The translations under genes were made by a program, and so were the position numbers. From an uncultured Williamsia sp. (lineage in GTDB: Bacteria; Actinomycetota; Actinomycetes; Mycobacteriales; Mycobacteriaceae): a stretch of 64,000 nt of DNA. Below the pieces are notes generated by a model. It searched no databases. It saw only the letters and a list, made by a program, of their open reading frames with translations, and was not told the origin of the DNA. The stretch spans positions 248,001-312,000 of the forward strand of contig NZ_CANLWM010000003.1 of NCBI RefSeq assembly GCF_947494875.1, in the 5' to 3' direction. Shown piece by piece: positions 42,082-51,015 of this stretch. The stretch's first letter is position 1, and each line of letters opens with the position of its first letter.

Positions 42082-42699
42082 TCACGCTCGACGAACCGGC
42101 TGCCGGAGGATGGTGCGCAGCCGTTCCGGCGCCGCCCGGCGGGGATCGCCGAGGTAGATCTCGTGGTGACGACCGGTCATCCGTAGTCCTCGGGCGGGGA
42201 TCACCTCGTCGTGCATCGTCGCCAGGACCGGGCCCTCGTCGTCGTACGGTCCGACGTGCAGCGTCTGCACGACGAGCCCCTCGTCGAGGACGTCGTGATG
42301 CAGGTCGGCCAGACGAGGACCGCGTCCGCGCGCCGCCACCGTCGTCGCGGCGTCCGTGACGTCCCGCGCGTCGAGCCATGGGGCGACCAGAATCATCACG
42401 GTCCACCGCCAGCGTGACTTGTCCCGTCGCGTCGTGAACACGGTCGGGTCGTCGGCCCACCACAGCGCCTCGAGTGGCATGACGCGGACGTCGCGGTCGT
42501 GGCGCTGCCGGCTGTGCGCCTTGAGCGCGTAGGCGACCGGATAGAGCGTGGACACGGCGTCGGCGTAGGCGGGTGTGGTGTTCGGGTCACCCTCGCCGTC
42601 GATCATCAGATACCGCTGCGGCGGGATCTCGAGGACGTCGAACCGGTCCCGCCGTGCCGAGTACCCGGGCAGGTCGCGGCGCAGGTCGACCGCGCTCAC
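42082..42699 (-). CDS. GyrI-like small-molecule-binding domain protein
   Basis: 205 residues. The chain resembles GyrI-like proteins of the SOUL/GyrI fold: FDVLEIPPQRYLMIDGEGDPN near the N-terminus (family hallmark), then LYPVAYALKAHSR, MPLEALWWADD, VVQTLHVGPYDDEGP and HHEIYLGDPRRAAPERLRTILRQP at the end. Such proteins bind drugs or other small hydrophobic molecules, and some hydrolyse toxic compounds. It stands alone, with no linked regulator. The ligand is unknown. Confidence 0.82.
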   Translation of the reverse strand: MSAVDLRRDLPGYSARRDRFDVLEIPPQRYLMIDGEGDPNTTPAYADAVSTLYPVAYALKAHSRQRHDRDVRVMPLEALWWADDPTVFTTRRDKSRWRWTVMILVAPWLDARDVTDAATTVAARGRGPRLADLHHDVLDEGLVVQTLHVGPYDDEGPVLATMHDEVIPARGLRMTGRHHEIYLGDPRRAAPERLRTILRQPVRRA

Positions 42700-42847
42700 G
42701 ACGCCGCCTCCCTGACCACGGCGGTCACCCTAGTGGCGGTCGCCGTCCCCCGCGCCCGGTGCCCTGCGCCGCGTTGTGTGTTCCCTTCGGTCACAGACAC
42801 CGGTACTCTGACATCGACCAATGGCACTGTGGGCGGTGGGAGTGACG

Positions 42848-43768
42848 ATGACGACGGCGACACGGATGGACGGGGCACCGAGTCGGGTGGACGCCGGGAT
42901 GGACGAGGTGTCGCGCCGCCTCGTCGACTCGTCGCTGGTCGCCTCCCGCAACGCGATGACCGAGATCGACTGGACCGCGCCCCTCGACGCGCACGGACAC
43001 GGGTGCAGCCCGGAATGGTCGGCGCTGTACGGGACCCGGTACTGGGACGAACTCTCCGAGGAACAACGTGTGCGGCTCACCCGGCACGAGATCGCCTCGG
43101 TGATGACGATCGGTGTCTGGTTCGAGATGATGTTGCAGCAGTTGGTCATCCGCGACCAGCGGACAGTTTCGGCCCACTCCCCCGAGTTTCACTTCGCCAT
43201 GACCGAGATCGCCGACGAGTGCCGGCACTCACTGATGTTCTCGGCCGCGTCGCAGCGCCTCGTCGGGCGCTCGTATCACCCGTCGCCGAAGGTCGCCCGG
43301 ATGGGACGCGTCTTCATGACCGTGGCGCGAGGAGAGGTCGCCTACGCGGGGATCCTCGTCGCCGAGGAGATCCTCGACGTCCTGCAGCGCGGCTCGCTCG
43401 GCGACAGGCGTGTCCTCCCGCTCATCCAGACGGTCAACGAGGTGCACGTCCTCGAGGAGTCCCGGCACATGCGTTTCGCGCGGGAACAGGTCCGCGAGGC
43501 GATGGTCGGTGCCGGACGCCTCCGCCGGGCGAGCAGTGCCGTCCTCGTCGCACTCGGTGCGGAGATGATCGTGATCAACCTCGTCCGGCCCCAGGTGTTC
43601 GCCGACGCGGGGCTCGACAAGCGTCGCGCCGTCGGCGAGATGATCGCCAACGAACACCGACACGCGATGCTGCGCGGCAGCTGCGTGCACCTGATGCAGT
43701 TCCTCGACGAGGTCGGACTGCTGACGCCCACGGCGGCCCGGATCTATCGCCGGTGCCACCTGCTCTGA
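42848..43768 (+). CDS. AurF-type diiron oxygenase
   Basis: 306 residues from an ATG with GGTGGGAG just upstream; an ATG at 42821 would add nine residues without a ribosome site. Four helices carry the iron ligands: RHEIASVMTIGVWFE, MTEIADECRHSLMFSAA, VNEVHVLEESRHMRFARE and MIANEHRHAMLRG. This E/ExxH-type set is that of the AurF p-aminobenzoate N-oxygenase family (PF11583). Members oxidise aryl-amines, but many act on unknown substrates. It is followed 18 bp later by an acyl-CoA synthetase pseudogene, perhaps once its partner. Confidence 0.85.
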   Translation: MTTATRMDGAPSRVDAGMDEVSRRLVDSSLVASRNAMTEIDWTAPLDAHGHGCSPEWSALYGTRYWDELSEEQRVRLTRHEIASVMTIGVWFEMMLQQLVIRDQRTVSAHSPEFHFAMTEIADECRHSLMFSAASQRLVGRSYHPSPKVARMGRVFMTVARGEVAYAGILVAEEILDVLQRGSLGDRRVLPLIQTVNEVHVLEESRHMRFAREQVREAMVGAGRLRRASSAVLVALGAEMIVINLVRPQVFADAGLDKRRAVGEMIANEHRHAMLRGSCVHLMQFLDEVGLLTPTAARIYRRCHLL

Positions 43769-43786
43769 GCGGTCTACCCTCGCAGG

Positions 43787-45258
43787 ATGGCCGGACTGGA
43801 CACGCCGCTCACACCACTGCGATTCCTCGAGCGAGCCGCCGAGGTCCACCCCGACTCCGAGGCCGTGGTCGACGGCGACCGCCGGATCACCCACCGCGAG
43901 TTGGCCGCCGCGGCACAGCGTCTGGCCTCGGCCGTGCGTCGATCCGGGGTGGGTGAGGGTGAGCGCGTGGCGTTCCTCGCGACCAACCGCCTGGAGCTGC
44001 TCGTCGCGCACTTCGGGGTACCGCTCGCCGGCGCCGTGCTCGTCGCGGTGAACACACGTCTCTCGCCGCAGGAGGTCGCCTACATCTGTGAGCACTCGTC
44101 GTCGCGGATCCTGTTCGGCGACAGCGATCTGCTCGCCGCGCTGGACGACGTCGACCTCGCGGTGTCCGAGGTGGTCGACCTCGACACGGGTTACGCGGAG
44201 TTCCTCGATCGCGGGATCGACGAGCAGTTGCCGTGGGACGTCGAGGACGAGACGGCGACCATCACGGTCAACTACACCTCCGGGACCACGGGGCGCCCCA
44301 AGGGCGTGATGTACACCCACCGTGGTGCGTACCTGAACGCCCTGGGCGAGATGCACCACCAGGGCTTCACCCACGACAGCCGCTACCTGTGGACCCTGCC
44401 CATGTTCCACTGCAACGGGTGGTGCACGACGTGGGCGGTGACCGCGGCGGCGGCGACACACGTGTGTCTGCGCGCGGTCCGTGGTGAGGCGATCTGGGGA
44501 CTGATCGACGACGAGCGGGTCGACCATCTCTGCGGCGCCCCGACGGTCCTCACCACGCTGGCCACGGCCCCCGAGGCGCACCACCTCGACCGGCCCCTCA
44601 CCGTCGTGACCGCAGGCGCGCCACCGAGTCCCACCGTGGTCGGTCAGATCCGTGACCTCGGTGCCACCCTCGTGCAAACGTGCAGATGGCGCGTCAGGGA
44701 GCCGGGATGATCACGGCCGACCGCCTGCGCGTCGTACGCCGCGAGACCGACGGCGACGGTGCGCTGGTGGACGTCGCGCCCGACGGGGTGGAGATGGGTG
44801 AGATCGTCATGCGCGGCAACGGGGTGATGAAGGGCTATCTCGACGACAAGGACGCGACCTCGGAGGCGTTCGCCGGCGGATGGTTCCACTCGGGCGACCT
44901 CGGCGTGATGCACCCGGACGGGTACGTGCAGCTGCTGGACCGGGCGAAGGACATCGTGATCTCCGGTGGCGAGAACATCTCGACCATCGAGGTCGAGCAG
45001 GCCCTCGCGTCCCATCCGGACGTCGCCGACGTCGTCGTGATCGGCGTCCCCGATGAGAAGTGGGGTGAGCGGCCCAAGGCCTTCGTCGTCGCCCGGGAGG
45101 GTGCCTCGCCCGACGCCGACAGCCTCGTCGCGCACGTGCGGTCACGGCTGGCCGCGTTCAAGGCGCCGCGGGAGATCGTGTTCACCGATGCGCTGCCGCG
45201 GACGTCGACGGGCAAGGTGCGCAAGAACGCCTTGCGCGAGTCCGAGGCCGGCGGCTGA
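43787..45258 (+). pseudogene. Acyl-CoA synthetase broken by an internal deletion
   Basis: Frame 1 (43787-44710) reads as an intact AMP-binding enzyme up to RDLGATLVQ, with the P-loop-like YTSGTTGRPKGVMYTHRG. Then it goes into nonsense and stops. A second frame (from about 44685) resumes with MARQGAGMITADRLRVV, the GWFHSGDLGVMHPDGY motif and the C-terminal Lys in RTSTGKVRKN. Relatives have about 33 residues between these points, including the YGLTE adenylation motif; these are missing. Two CGTGCA copies (44671-44676 and 44679-44684) sit at the joint. The product should be inactive. An assembly or read error is the alternative. Confidence 0.8.
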
Positions 45259-45624
45259 GCTCGTCGGCGTCAGTTCTCGTGCGCGGTGAGGAGGATGGTG
45301 TCGACGCCGACCGGTCGGCGTGGGCGCATCGCGCACCACCGCAGCGGCCGGCACGCGCACCTTCGTGTCGGTGTGCTGTGAGCGCCGGGCGAGCACGTCG
45401 TGGGACCGGGAGCCGTCGAGGGTGTGGCGGAAGGACCCGCGTTCGGCGGGATCGTCGGCCGCACACCGGATGTCGGGCGGTCTGAGTCTGGCGACGGCTG
45501 GTCCTTCGCGCGGGCAGGAGCATCACCGGCGCCGAACTCCTGTGCCGCCGCCGGGACACCATACTCACGGCGCGGATGCCGACGATCGCGGCATGCTCCG
45601 GCGGAGCGGCGCTACCGTCGTGGC
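45259..45624. other. 366-bp stretch without an intact gene; possible gene remnant on the minus strand
   Basis: No frame here has both a good start and a good protein-like product. On the minus strand one frame (about 45530 down to 45320) reads DIRCAADDPAERGSFRHTL and onward to VRVPAAAVVRDAPTP. A shift near 45315 would join it to VGVDTILLTAHEN and a stop at 45270. It lacks a start codon. This could be the tail of a decayed gene beside the acyl-CoA synthetase pseudogene. I do not recognise the family. I see no RNA gene or repeat here. Confidence 0.35.
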
Positions 45625-46368
45625 ATGCAGCTCACGACGATCCCCGCAGGGGACGGAGACACCGAAGCCCACATCGCACGACCGCAGTCCGGCTCCGGGC
45701 CGGGGGTGGTGTTGTTCATGGACGCCATCGGTGTGCGACCGGCCCTGGTCGAGATGGCAGAGCGCATCGCGTCGTGGGGGTACGTCGTCCTCACGCCCAA
45801 CCTGTTCTACCGCGACGGCAGCGTCGACGACGTCCGCCCGCACATCGATCTGCGTGTCGACGGCGCACGGGACGCGTTCTTCGGCAAAGCCATGCCCCGG
45901 GTCGGGTCGCTGTTCGGGCAGGATCTGTCGGGCGACCTCGACGCGTACCGTGCGGCGGTACAGGGCATCGACGGCGTGACCGGTTCGACGATCGGATGCG
46001 TGGGCTACTGCATGGGTGCCCGGGTGGCGACCTTGTTCGCGGCCCGCCATCCGCAGGTGGTCGGTGCGGCCGCCGGCTTCCACGGCGGTGGCCTCGTCAC
46101 CGACGACCCCGCGAGCCCGCACCGGCAGATCGCGTCGGCCACGGCGGAGTTCGTCTTCGGCCACGCCGACAACGACTCGTCGATGCCGCCGGAGGCGGTC
46201 ACCGAGCTCGGTCGTGCACTCGACGACGCCGGCCTGACCGCGACGAACGAGATCTACCCCAACGCGCCCCACGGGTTCACGATGGTCGACACGTCCATGT
46301 ATCAGGAGCAGGGCGCCGAGCGGTCGTTCCGGGAGCTCGAGGCGCTGTACGCCCGCGCGCTGCGCTGA
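45625..46368 (+). CDS. Dienelactone hydrolase family protein
   Basis: 247 residues from the ATG at 45625; longer in-frame starts have no support. The alpha/beta-hydrolase core has the nucleophile Cys129 in GCVGYCMGARVA, EFVFGHADNDSSMPPEA for the acid, and PNAPHGFTMVD for the His. FMDAIGVRPAL near the start is the oxyanion strand. Cys rather than Ser is the DLH hallmark. Family members cleave dienelactones or other lactones and esters. No aromatic ring-cleavage gene is nearby, so the substrate is unknown. Confidence 0.88.
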   Translation: MQLTTIPAGDGDTEAHIARPQSGSGPGVVLFMDAIGVRPALVEMAERIASWGYVVLTPNLFYRDGSVDDVRPHIDLRVDGARDAFFGKAMPRVGSLFGQDLSGDLDAYRAAVQGIDGVTGSTIGCVGYCMGARVATLFAARHPQVVGAAAGFHGGGLVTDDPASPHRQIASATAEFVFGHADNDSSMPPEAVTELGRALDDAGLTATNEIYPNAPHGFTMVDTSMYQEQGAERSFRELEALYARALR

Positions 46369-46407
46369 CATCCGGCCGGGTTCCGCCGACGGCCGCCGTC
46401 GCCTAAA

Positions 46408-46423
46408 CTAGAACACGTTCTAG
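46408..46423. promoter_or_regulatory. KstR-type operator
   Basis: CTAGAACACGTTCTAG has 7-bp perfect arms and fits the published KstR consensus TNNAACNNGTTNNA exactly (TAGAACACGTTCTA). It lies 22 bp before the start of the nitronate monooxygenase gene, so a bound repressor would block its promoter. The kstR gene is not in the window. This links the gene to cholesterol or steroid degradation. Confidence 0.7.
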
Positions 46424-46445
46424 ATCTCGGGCCGAGAGGACGACC

Positions 46446-47579
46446 GTGCACACACCGCTCTGCGACACCCTGGGGATCGAGTACCCGATCTTCGCGTTCA
46501 CCCACTGCCGCGACGTGGTCGTCGCGGTCAGCAAGGCCGGGGGCTTCGGTGTCCTGGGTGCCGTGGGCTACACACCCGAGGAACTCGAGGTGGAGCTGCG
46601 GTGGATCGACGAGCGCATCGGCGACCGCCCCTACGGTGTCGACATCGTCATCCCGAACAAGTACGAGGGGATGGACTCCGACCTGTCGGGTGAGGAGCTG
46701 GCCGACATGCTGCGGAAGATGGTCCCGCAGGAGACGCTGGACTTCGGACGGAAGCTGCTCACCGACCACGGCGTGCCGCTGGCCGAGGGCGACGACAACA
46801 GCCTGCAGTTGCTGGGCTGGACCGAGGCAACGGCCACCCCGCAGGTGGAGATCGCCCTCCAGCACGAGAAGGTGCGGCTCATCGCGAACGCGCTGGGCAC
46901 CCCGCCGGTCGAGATGATCCAGCACATCCAGTCGACGGGCCGGAAGGTCGCCGCGCTGTGCGGGTCGCCGTATCAGGCGCGCAAGCACGCCGACGCCGGA
47001 GTCGACATCATCATCGCGCAGGGCGGTGAGGGCGGCGGTCACTGCGGTGAGGTCGGGTCGATCGTGCTCTGGCCGCAGGTCGTCGCGGAGGTCGCGCCCA
47101 TCCCCGTCCTCGCCGCCGGCGGCATCGGCAGCGGCCAACAGATCGCGGCCGCGTTGGCGTTGGGTGCACAGGGCGCCTGGTCGGGATCGCAGTGGCTGAT
47201 CGTCGAGGAGTCGGCGAACACCAGCAAGCAGCACGAGGCGTACATCAACGCCACGAGTCGGGACACGGTCCGGAGTCGGTCCTTCACGGGCAAGCCGTGT
47301 CGGATGCTCAAGAACGACTGGACCGAGGCGTGGGAGAAGCCCGAGAACCCCGATCCGCTCGGTATGCCGCTGCAGTACATGGTGTCCGGGATGGCCGTCG
47401 CGGCGACGCACAAGTACCCCGACCAGACCGTCGACGTCGCGTTCAACCCCGTCGGCCAGGTGGTCGGACAGTTCCGGAAGGTGGAGAGGACCTCGGCGGT
47501 GATCGAGCGCTGGGTGCAGGAATACCTCCAGGCCACAGGCACTCTCGACGACATCAACGCCGCTGCCGCCGGCGTCTGA
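46446..47579 (+). CDS. Nitronate monooxygenase / 2-nitropropane dioxygenase-like flavoprotein
   Basis: 377 residues from a GTG five bases after GAGAGGA. The TIM-barrel FMN family is clear: the N-terminal FTHCRDVVVAVSKAGGFGVLG, DIIIAQGGEGGGHCGEVG with phosphate-binding glycines and the His, then PVLAAGGIGSGQQIAAALALGAQGAWSGS (the FMN-phosphate span). In actinobacteria such proteins are found in steroid gene sets, as shown here by the KstR-type operator. They may act as enoyl-reductase or dehydrogenase-like flavoproteins there. The real reaction is not known. Confidence 0.87.
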   Translation: MHTPLCDTLGIEYPIFAFTHCRDVVVAVSKAGGFGVLGAVGYTPEELEVELRWIDERIGDRPYGVDIVIPNKYEGMDSDLSGEELADMLRKMVPQETLDFGRKLLTDHGVPLAEGDDNSLQLLGWTEATATPQVEIALQHEKVRLIANALGTPPVEMIQHIQSTGRKVAALCGSPYQARKHADAGVDIIIAQGGEGGGHCGEVGSIVLWPQVVAEVAPIPVLAAGGIGSGQQIAAALALGAQGAWSGSQWLIVEESANTSKQHEAYINATSRDTVRSRSFTGKPCRMLKNDWTEAWEKPENPDPLGMPLQYMVSGMAVAATHKYPDQTVDVAFNPVGQVVGQFRKVERTSAVIERWVQEYLQATGTLDDINAAAAGV

Positions 47580-47672
47580 CCCGCCGCGTCGCGGAGTCGC
47601 GGGGCGGATGACGAGCCCCGGTGTCGGTCGTTACCCTGGTCGCCCCGAACGTCCCGACGCGAAGGAGGAACG

Positions 47673-47843
47673 ATGACCGTCGATCCCGATGCGACCGAAC
47701 CCGCCACCGGGGCCGTCCCCGTCGAGGCCATCCCGGACAAGCCCGTGCCCGAGGGAGCCGAGGCCGACATCCTCGAGCAGGAATTCGTCGTCGACGTCGA
47801 CGACGAGGAGTATCCGCACGTCGCCCAGACGCAGGACGACTGA
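47673..47843 (+). CDS. 56-residue acidic protein of unknown function
   Basis: A strong ribosome site (GAAGGAGGAA) lies just before the ATG. The product is very acidic (about 17 Asp/Glu against one Lys and no Arg) and has a Pro/Ala-rich first half, ILEQEFVVDVDDEEYPHV in the middle, and QTQDD at the end. There is no Cys or core-peptide pattern. I do not recognise the family. It is probably a small intrinsically disordered cytosolic protein. It lies 94 bp after the flavoprotein gene and 85 bp before the FAH-family gene. Confidence 0.7.
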   Translation: MTVDPDATEPATGAVPVEAIPDKPVPEGAEADILEQEFVVDVDDEEYPHVAQTQDD

Positions 47844-47927
47844 ACCCGGTCCGTCCCGCCTCAACGCCTGTAGATTCGTCGGCATCAGGGGGCGCGCGGC
47901 GCCGCCGTCGGCGTGGGAGGACGGACG

Positions 47928-48932
47928 ATGCGGCTACGACGGGTCGTGGACGGGGATCGTCGGGTCGTGGCCGTCCACCACGAGCAGAGCGACTCGTGGG
48001 TGGACCTGGATGCTGCGGCAGCGGTGTTCGACCACTCCGCCCGCGGCCCGCTCACCCAGGATCTCCTCGCGCTGCTGGCCGCCCGGGAACGTGGTCGCGA
48101 CCTGGCGCTGGGTCTCGCCGACCGCGCGGTGGCCGACCGGATCGCCGTCACGACGCCCGCGCCCGCACTCCCGTTCGATCCCCTGTCCCTGCGGTGCTTC
48201 CTGGGATGGGAGGAGCACTGGGTGCAGGCCGCCCACCACATCGTGCGCCGCAACCTGCCCGCGGCCTGGCCGTTCATCCGCGCGTACGAGACGGTGAGCC
48301 GTCGCACGTTCCCGGCCCTGCGCCCGGGTCCGGCGTTCGCCGACCATCCGGACTACTACACCGGCAACCACCGGACCATCCGTCCCGACGGCGCCGAACT
48401 CCCCTGGCCCACGTACACCGGCCTGCTCGACTACGAACTCGAGTTCGGGGTGATCGTCGACCGGCCGGTGTGCGATGCGACCTCCGCGGAGGCCGCAGCG
48501 GCGATCGGCGGGTTCGTCGTCTTCGACGACGTCAGTGCGCGCGACGTCCAGTGGGAGGAGCAGCGCCGCAGTTCGTTCGGCCCGGTGGTCAAGACCAAGA
48601 CGTTCGCGAGTGCGATGGGATCGGTGGTCGTCACCGCCGACGAGATCCTCCCCCACCTCGACGACCTCGCGGCACGCGTCGTCGTCGACGGTGAGACCTG
48701 GGCGGAGACCAGCACGGCCGGCATGCGGTGGTCCCCCGGCGACTGGGTGGCCTACGCCGCCCGCGGTGAGGAGATCGGACCCGGGGAGTTGTTCACCTCG
48801 GGCACCCTGCCGTCGGGGTCCGGGTTGGAGATCGACCGGTGGATCCAGCCGGGCCAGACCCTCACGCTGTCCATCGACCGCATCGGCGACGTGACCAACC
48901 GTGTCGGTGCGCCCGCCGGCGGGCCATCATGA
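47928..48932 (+). CDS. Fumarylacetoacetate hydrolase (FAH) family protein
   Basis: 334 residues from an ATG seven bases after GGGAGG. The metal-binding motif is present: Glu170 and Glu172 in YELEFGVIVDRP, and Asp200 or Asp201 in FVVFDDVSARD. FGPVVKTKTFASAMG gives the active-site Lys region. The N-terminal 90 residues are the domain seen in larger FAH proteins. Members hydrolyse or decarboxylate 2,4-dioxo acids in aromatic catabolism and other pathways. It meets a DUF5519 gene tail to tail. Confidence 0.88.
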   Translation: MRLRRVVDGDRRVVAVHHEQSDSWVDLDAAAAVFDHSARGPLTQDLLALLAARERGRDLALGLADRAVADRIAVTTPAPALPFDPLSLRCFLGWEEHWVQAAHHIVRRNLPAAWPFIRAYETVSRRTFPALRPGPAFADHPDYYTGNHRTIRPDGAELPWPTYTGLLDYELEFGVIVDRPVCDATSAEAAAAIGGFVVFDDVSARDVQWEEQRRSSFGPVVKTKTFASAMGSVVVTADEILPHLDDLAARVVVDGETWAETSTAGMRWSPGDWVAYAARGEEIGPGELFTSGTLPSGSGLEIDRWIQPGQTLTLSIDRIGDVTNRVGAPAGGPS

Positions 48933-48946
48933 CGACGACTTGCCCG

Positions 48947-49555
48947 TCACCGGGCGGTGGCGACGACCCGCGCGACGATCCGCGCGACGGTGTCGAGTTC
49001 GGACGCGTCCCGCGGGGCGTACAGGAAGAGGTACCCGTCCGGGAGCCCGAGCAGGGAACGGCCGGCGAGTGGGTGTCGCTCGCCCCAGCCGCAGCCGAGG
49101 ATCGTCGCGACGTCCCCGGGTGCAGCCACGACGTGCAGGGATCCCTGGCCGGGATGGACGTGCGCGATCTCCCCGGCGGACCGGCGAGACCACGCAGTCC
49201 CCGGATCGTCGACCACCACCGCGTCGTGGTGTCGCTCGAATCGGCTGCGGGCGAGGCTGTTCCCCGGCTCGCGGCCGACAGCCTCCACATGGGCGACGAC
49301 GGCGTCGATCATGTCCGCGCCGGGGATCTGGTCGAGCTGTCGGTGCGGGATGGGGTATGGGGCCATCGCCGGTCGCTCCCCCCGGTCCGGCAGCGTCCAG
49401 CCGTCGTGGGACGGTGCGGGATCGCCTGCGACGCTCAAGGTGTCGCGGGCCAGGACCCGCAGCACGGTGGTCACCGACCACCCGAACGGGGTCTGTGGGA
49501 GTCCACCCGGGCCGAGCGCCCGCCACGCGCGGTAGTCCTGCACGACTGCTCGCAC
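48947..49555 (-). CDS. DUF5519 (luciferase-domain) protein
   Basis: 202 residues from a GTG. The N-terminal half (YRAWRALGPGGLPQTPFGW, LDQIPGADMIDAV) is followed by the conserved EIAHVHPGQGSLHVVAAPGD, GWGERHPLAG and LPDGYLFLYAPRD. This set is typical of the DUF5519 family, named for its luciferase-like domain, whose biochemical role is not known. It lies alone on the minus strand between the FAH and P450 genes and diverges from the P450 gene (105-bp gap). Confidence 0.75.
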   Translation of the reverse strand: MRAVVQDYRAWRALGPGGLPQTPFGWSVTTVLRVLARDTLSVAGDPAPSHDGWTLPDRGERPAMAPYPIPHRQLDQIPGADMIDAVVAHVEAVGREPGNSLARSRFERHHDAVVVDDPGTAWSRRSAGEIAHVHPGQGSLHVVAAPGDVATILGCGWGERHPLAGRSLLGLPDGYLFLYAPRDASELDTVARIVARVVATAR

Positions 49556-49659
49556 ACCACTCCTCTGTCGCGGGTTCGACGAATGACCGCGCCACCATCC
49601 TGGGGCATCATGGCGACGAGCGCGACGACGTCCCCGAGACGAGCGATGAGGATCCGACG

Positions 49660-50964
49660 ATGAAGCTGATGCTGCGATGGTTCGTGATGCACGGGTTCCT
49701 GCGGTTCGTGGCGGGGCGGGCCGCAGCCGCCGGCGATCTGCAGGCCCGGCTCATCGGTGATCCGGCGGTGCGCGAGGACCCGACGGGCCTGTTCTCCGAC
49801 ATCCGCGCCCGCGGTCCCGTCACCAAGGGTCGTCTGGCGGCCGTCACCGTCGACCACGCGATCGTCCACCAGGTGCTGCGCTCCGACGACTTCCGCACGA
49901 TCGTGCTGGGATCGAAGCTGCCCGGCCCGCTCGGGGCGATCGAGCGCCGGACGCGGTCGGAGGCGCTGCACCCGCTGCGGCCGCCGTCGCTGTTGGCCAC
50001 CGAGCCGCCCGAGCACACGAGCTACCGCAAGATGGTGTCGTCGGTGTTCACCGCGCGCGCCGTCGCGGCGATGCGCGACAACGTGGAGGAGACCGCGCGA
50101 GCACTCCTCGACGACCTGGACGGCGCGGCCGGCACGGTCGACATCGTCGAGCGGTACTGCGCGAAGCTGCCGGTGACGGTGATCGGCGACATCCTCGGGG
50201 TCCCGGAGTCCGAGCGGGACAAGGTGCTGCACTTCGGCGAACTCGCCGCTCCCAGCCTCGATCTCGGTCTGCCGTGGGGACAGTTCCGCCGCGTGGAGCA
50301 CGGGATCGAGCGGTTCAACGAGTGGCTCGCCGACCACCTCGCCACGCTGCGGCGCTCCCCCGGCGACGACCTCATGAGCCAGCTGATCGCGGCGACCGAC
50401 AACGGCGTGTCGCTGACCGACGAGGAGCTGCGCGGGATCGCGGGGCTGGTGCTCGCGGCCGGGTTCGAGACGACGGTGAACATCCTCGGCAGCGGGATCG
50501 ACCTGTTGACCCATCACCCCGACCAGCTGGCGCTGCTGCAGGAGGATCCGTCGCTCTGGCCGAATGCCGTCGACGAGATGCTCCGGCTGCGCTCGCCTGT
50601 GCAGCTCACCGCGCGCTCGGCCGTGCGTCCGACGGAGGTCGGCGGCGTGTCCTTCGAGCGCGGCGAGTTGATCGTGCTGGTGCTGGCGGGGGCGAATCGT
50701 GACCCGGCCGTCTTCACCGACCCGGACCGGTTCGACGTCACCCGCGCGAACGCGAACAAGCACCACTCGTTCTCCGGCGGCCGCCACTTCTGCCTCGGCG
50801 CAGCCCTGGCGCGCGCCGAGACCGAGGTGGGTCTGCGGGCCCTCTTCGACCGCTACCCCGACCTCCGTGAGGCGGGTCCTCCGGTCCGACGCGACACCCG
50901 TGTGCTGCAGGGGTATTCGGCGATGCCGGTCACGCTCGGGGAACGCAGCAGCGCGCGCACCTGA
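49660..50964 (+). CDS. Cytochrome P450 monooxygenase
   Basis: 434 residues. The I-helix oxygen-binding motif is LAAGFETTVN, the K-helix ExxR is EMLRLR, and the heme loop is FSGGRHFCLGAALARAE with the ligand Cys378. The length and soluble N-terminus (after a short hydrophobic WFVMHGFLRFVAG stretch) fit bacterial class I P450s fed by ferredoxin and ferredoxin reductase, neither of which is in the window. The substrate is unknown. A large hairpin terminator follows. Confidence 0.92.
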   Translation: MKLMLRWFVMHGFLRFVAGRAAAAGDLQARLIGDPAVREDPTGLFSDIRARGPVTKGRLAAVTVDHAIVHQVLRSDDFRTIVLGSKLPGPLGAIERRTRSEALHPLRPPSLLATEPPEHTSYRKMVSSVFTARAVAAMRDNVEETARALLDDLDGAAGTVDIVERYCAKLPVTVIGDILGVPESERDKVLHFGELAAPSLDLGLPWGQFRRVEHGIERFNEWLADHLATLRRSPGDDLMSQLIAATDNGVSLTDEELRGIAGLVLAAGFETTVNILGSGIDLLTHHPDQLALLQEDPSLWPNAVDEMLRLRSPVQLTARSAVRPTEVGGVSFERGELIVLVLAGANRDPAVFTDPDRFDVTRANANKHHSFSGGRHFCLGAALARAETEVGLRALFDRYPDLREAGPPVRRDTRVLQGYSAMPVTLGERSSART

Positions 50965-50969
50965 GACAT

Positions 50970-51006
50970 GAGAACGCCCGGTCGACGACGTCGACCGGAC
51001 GTTCTC
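50970..51006. terminator. Long bidirectional terminator hairpin
   Basis: GAGAACGCCCGGTCGAC (50970-50986) pairs with GTCGACCGGACGTTCTC (50990-51006) with one mismatch and a 3-nt loop. It sits between the convergent P450 and carboxylic acid reductase genes. Confidence 0.78.
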
Positions 51007-51015
51007 GTCGTGCCG

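Noticed and set aside
45182-45568. A 128-codon frame on the minus strand next to the synthetase pseudogene.
   Set aside because: The translation is Arg/Pro/Ser-rich without domain features, and its 3' part overlaps the well-conserved C-terminus of the synthetase.
50970-51006. The GAGAACG...CGTTCTC palindrome as a member of the region 1 operator family.
   Set aside because: It lies between two convergent 3' ends and forms a long hairpin with a 3-nt loop, so a terminator explains it. The inner sequence does not match the motif.
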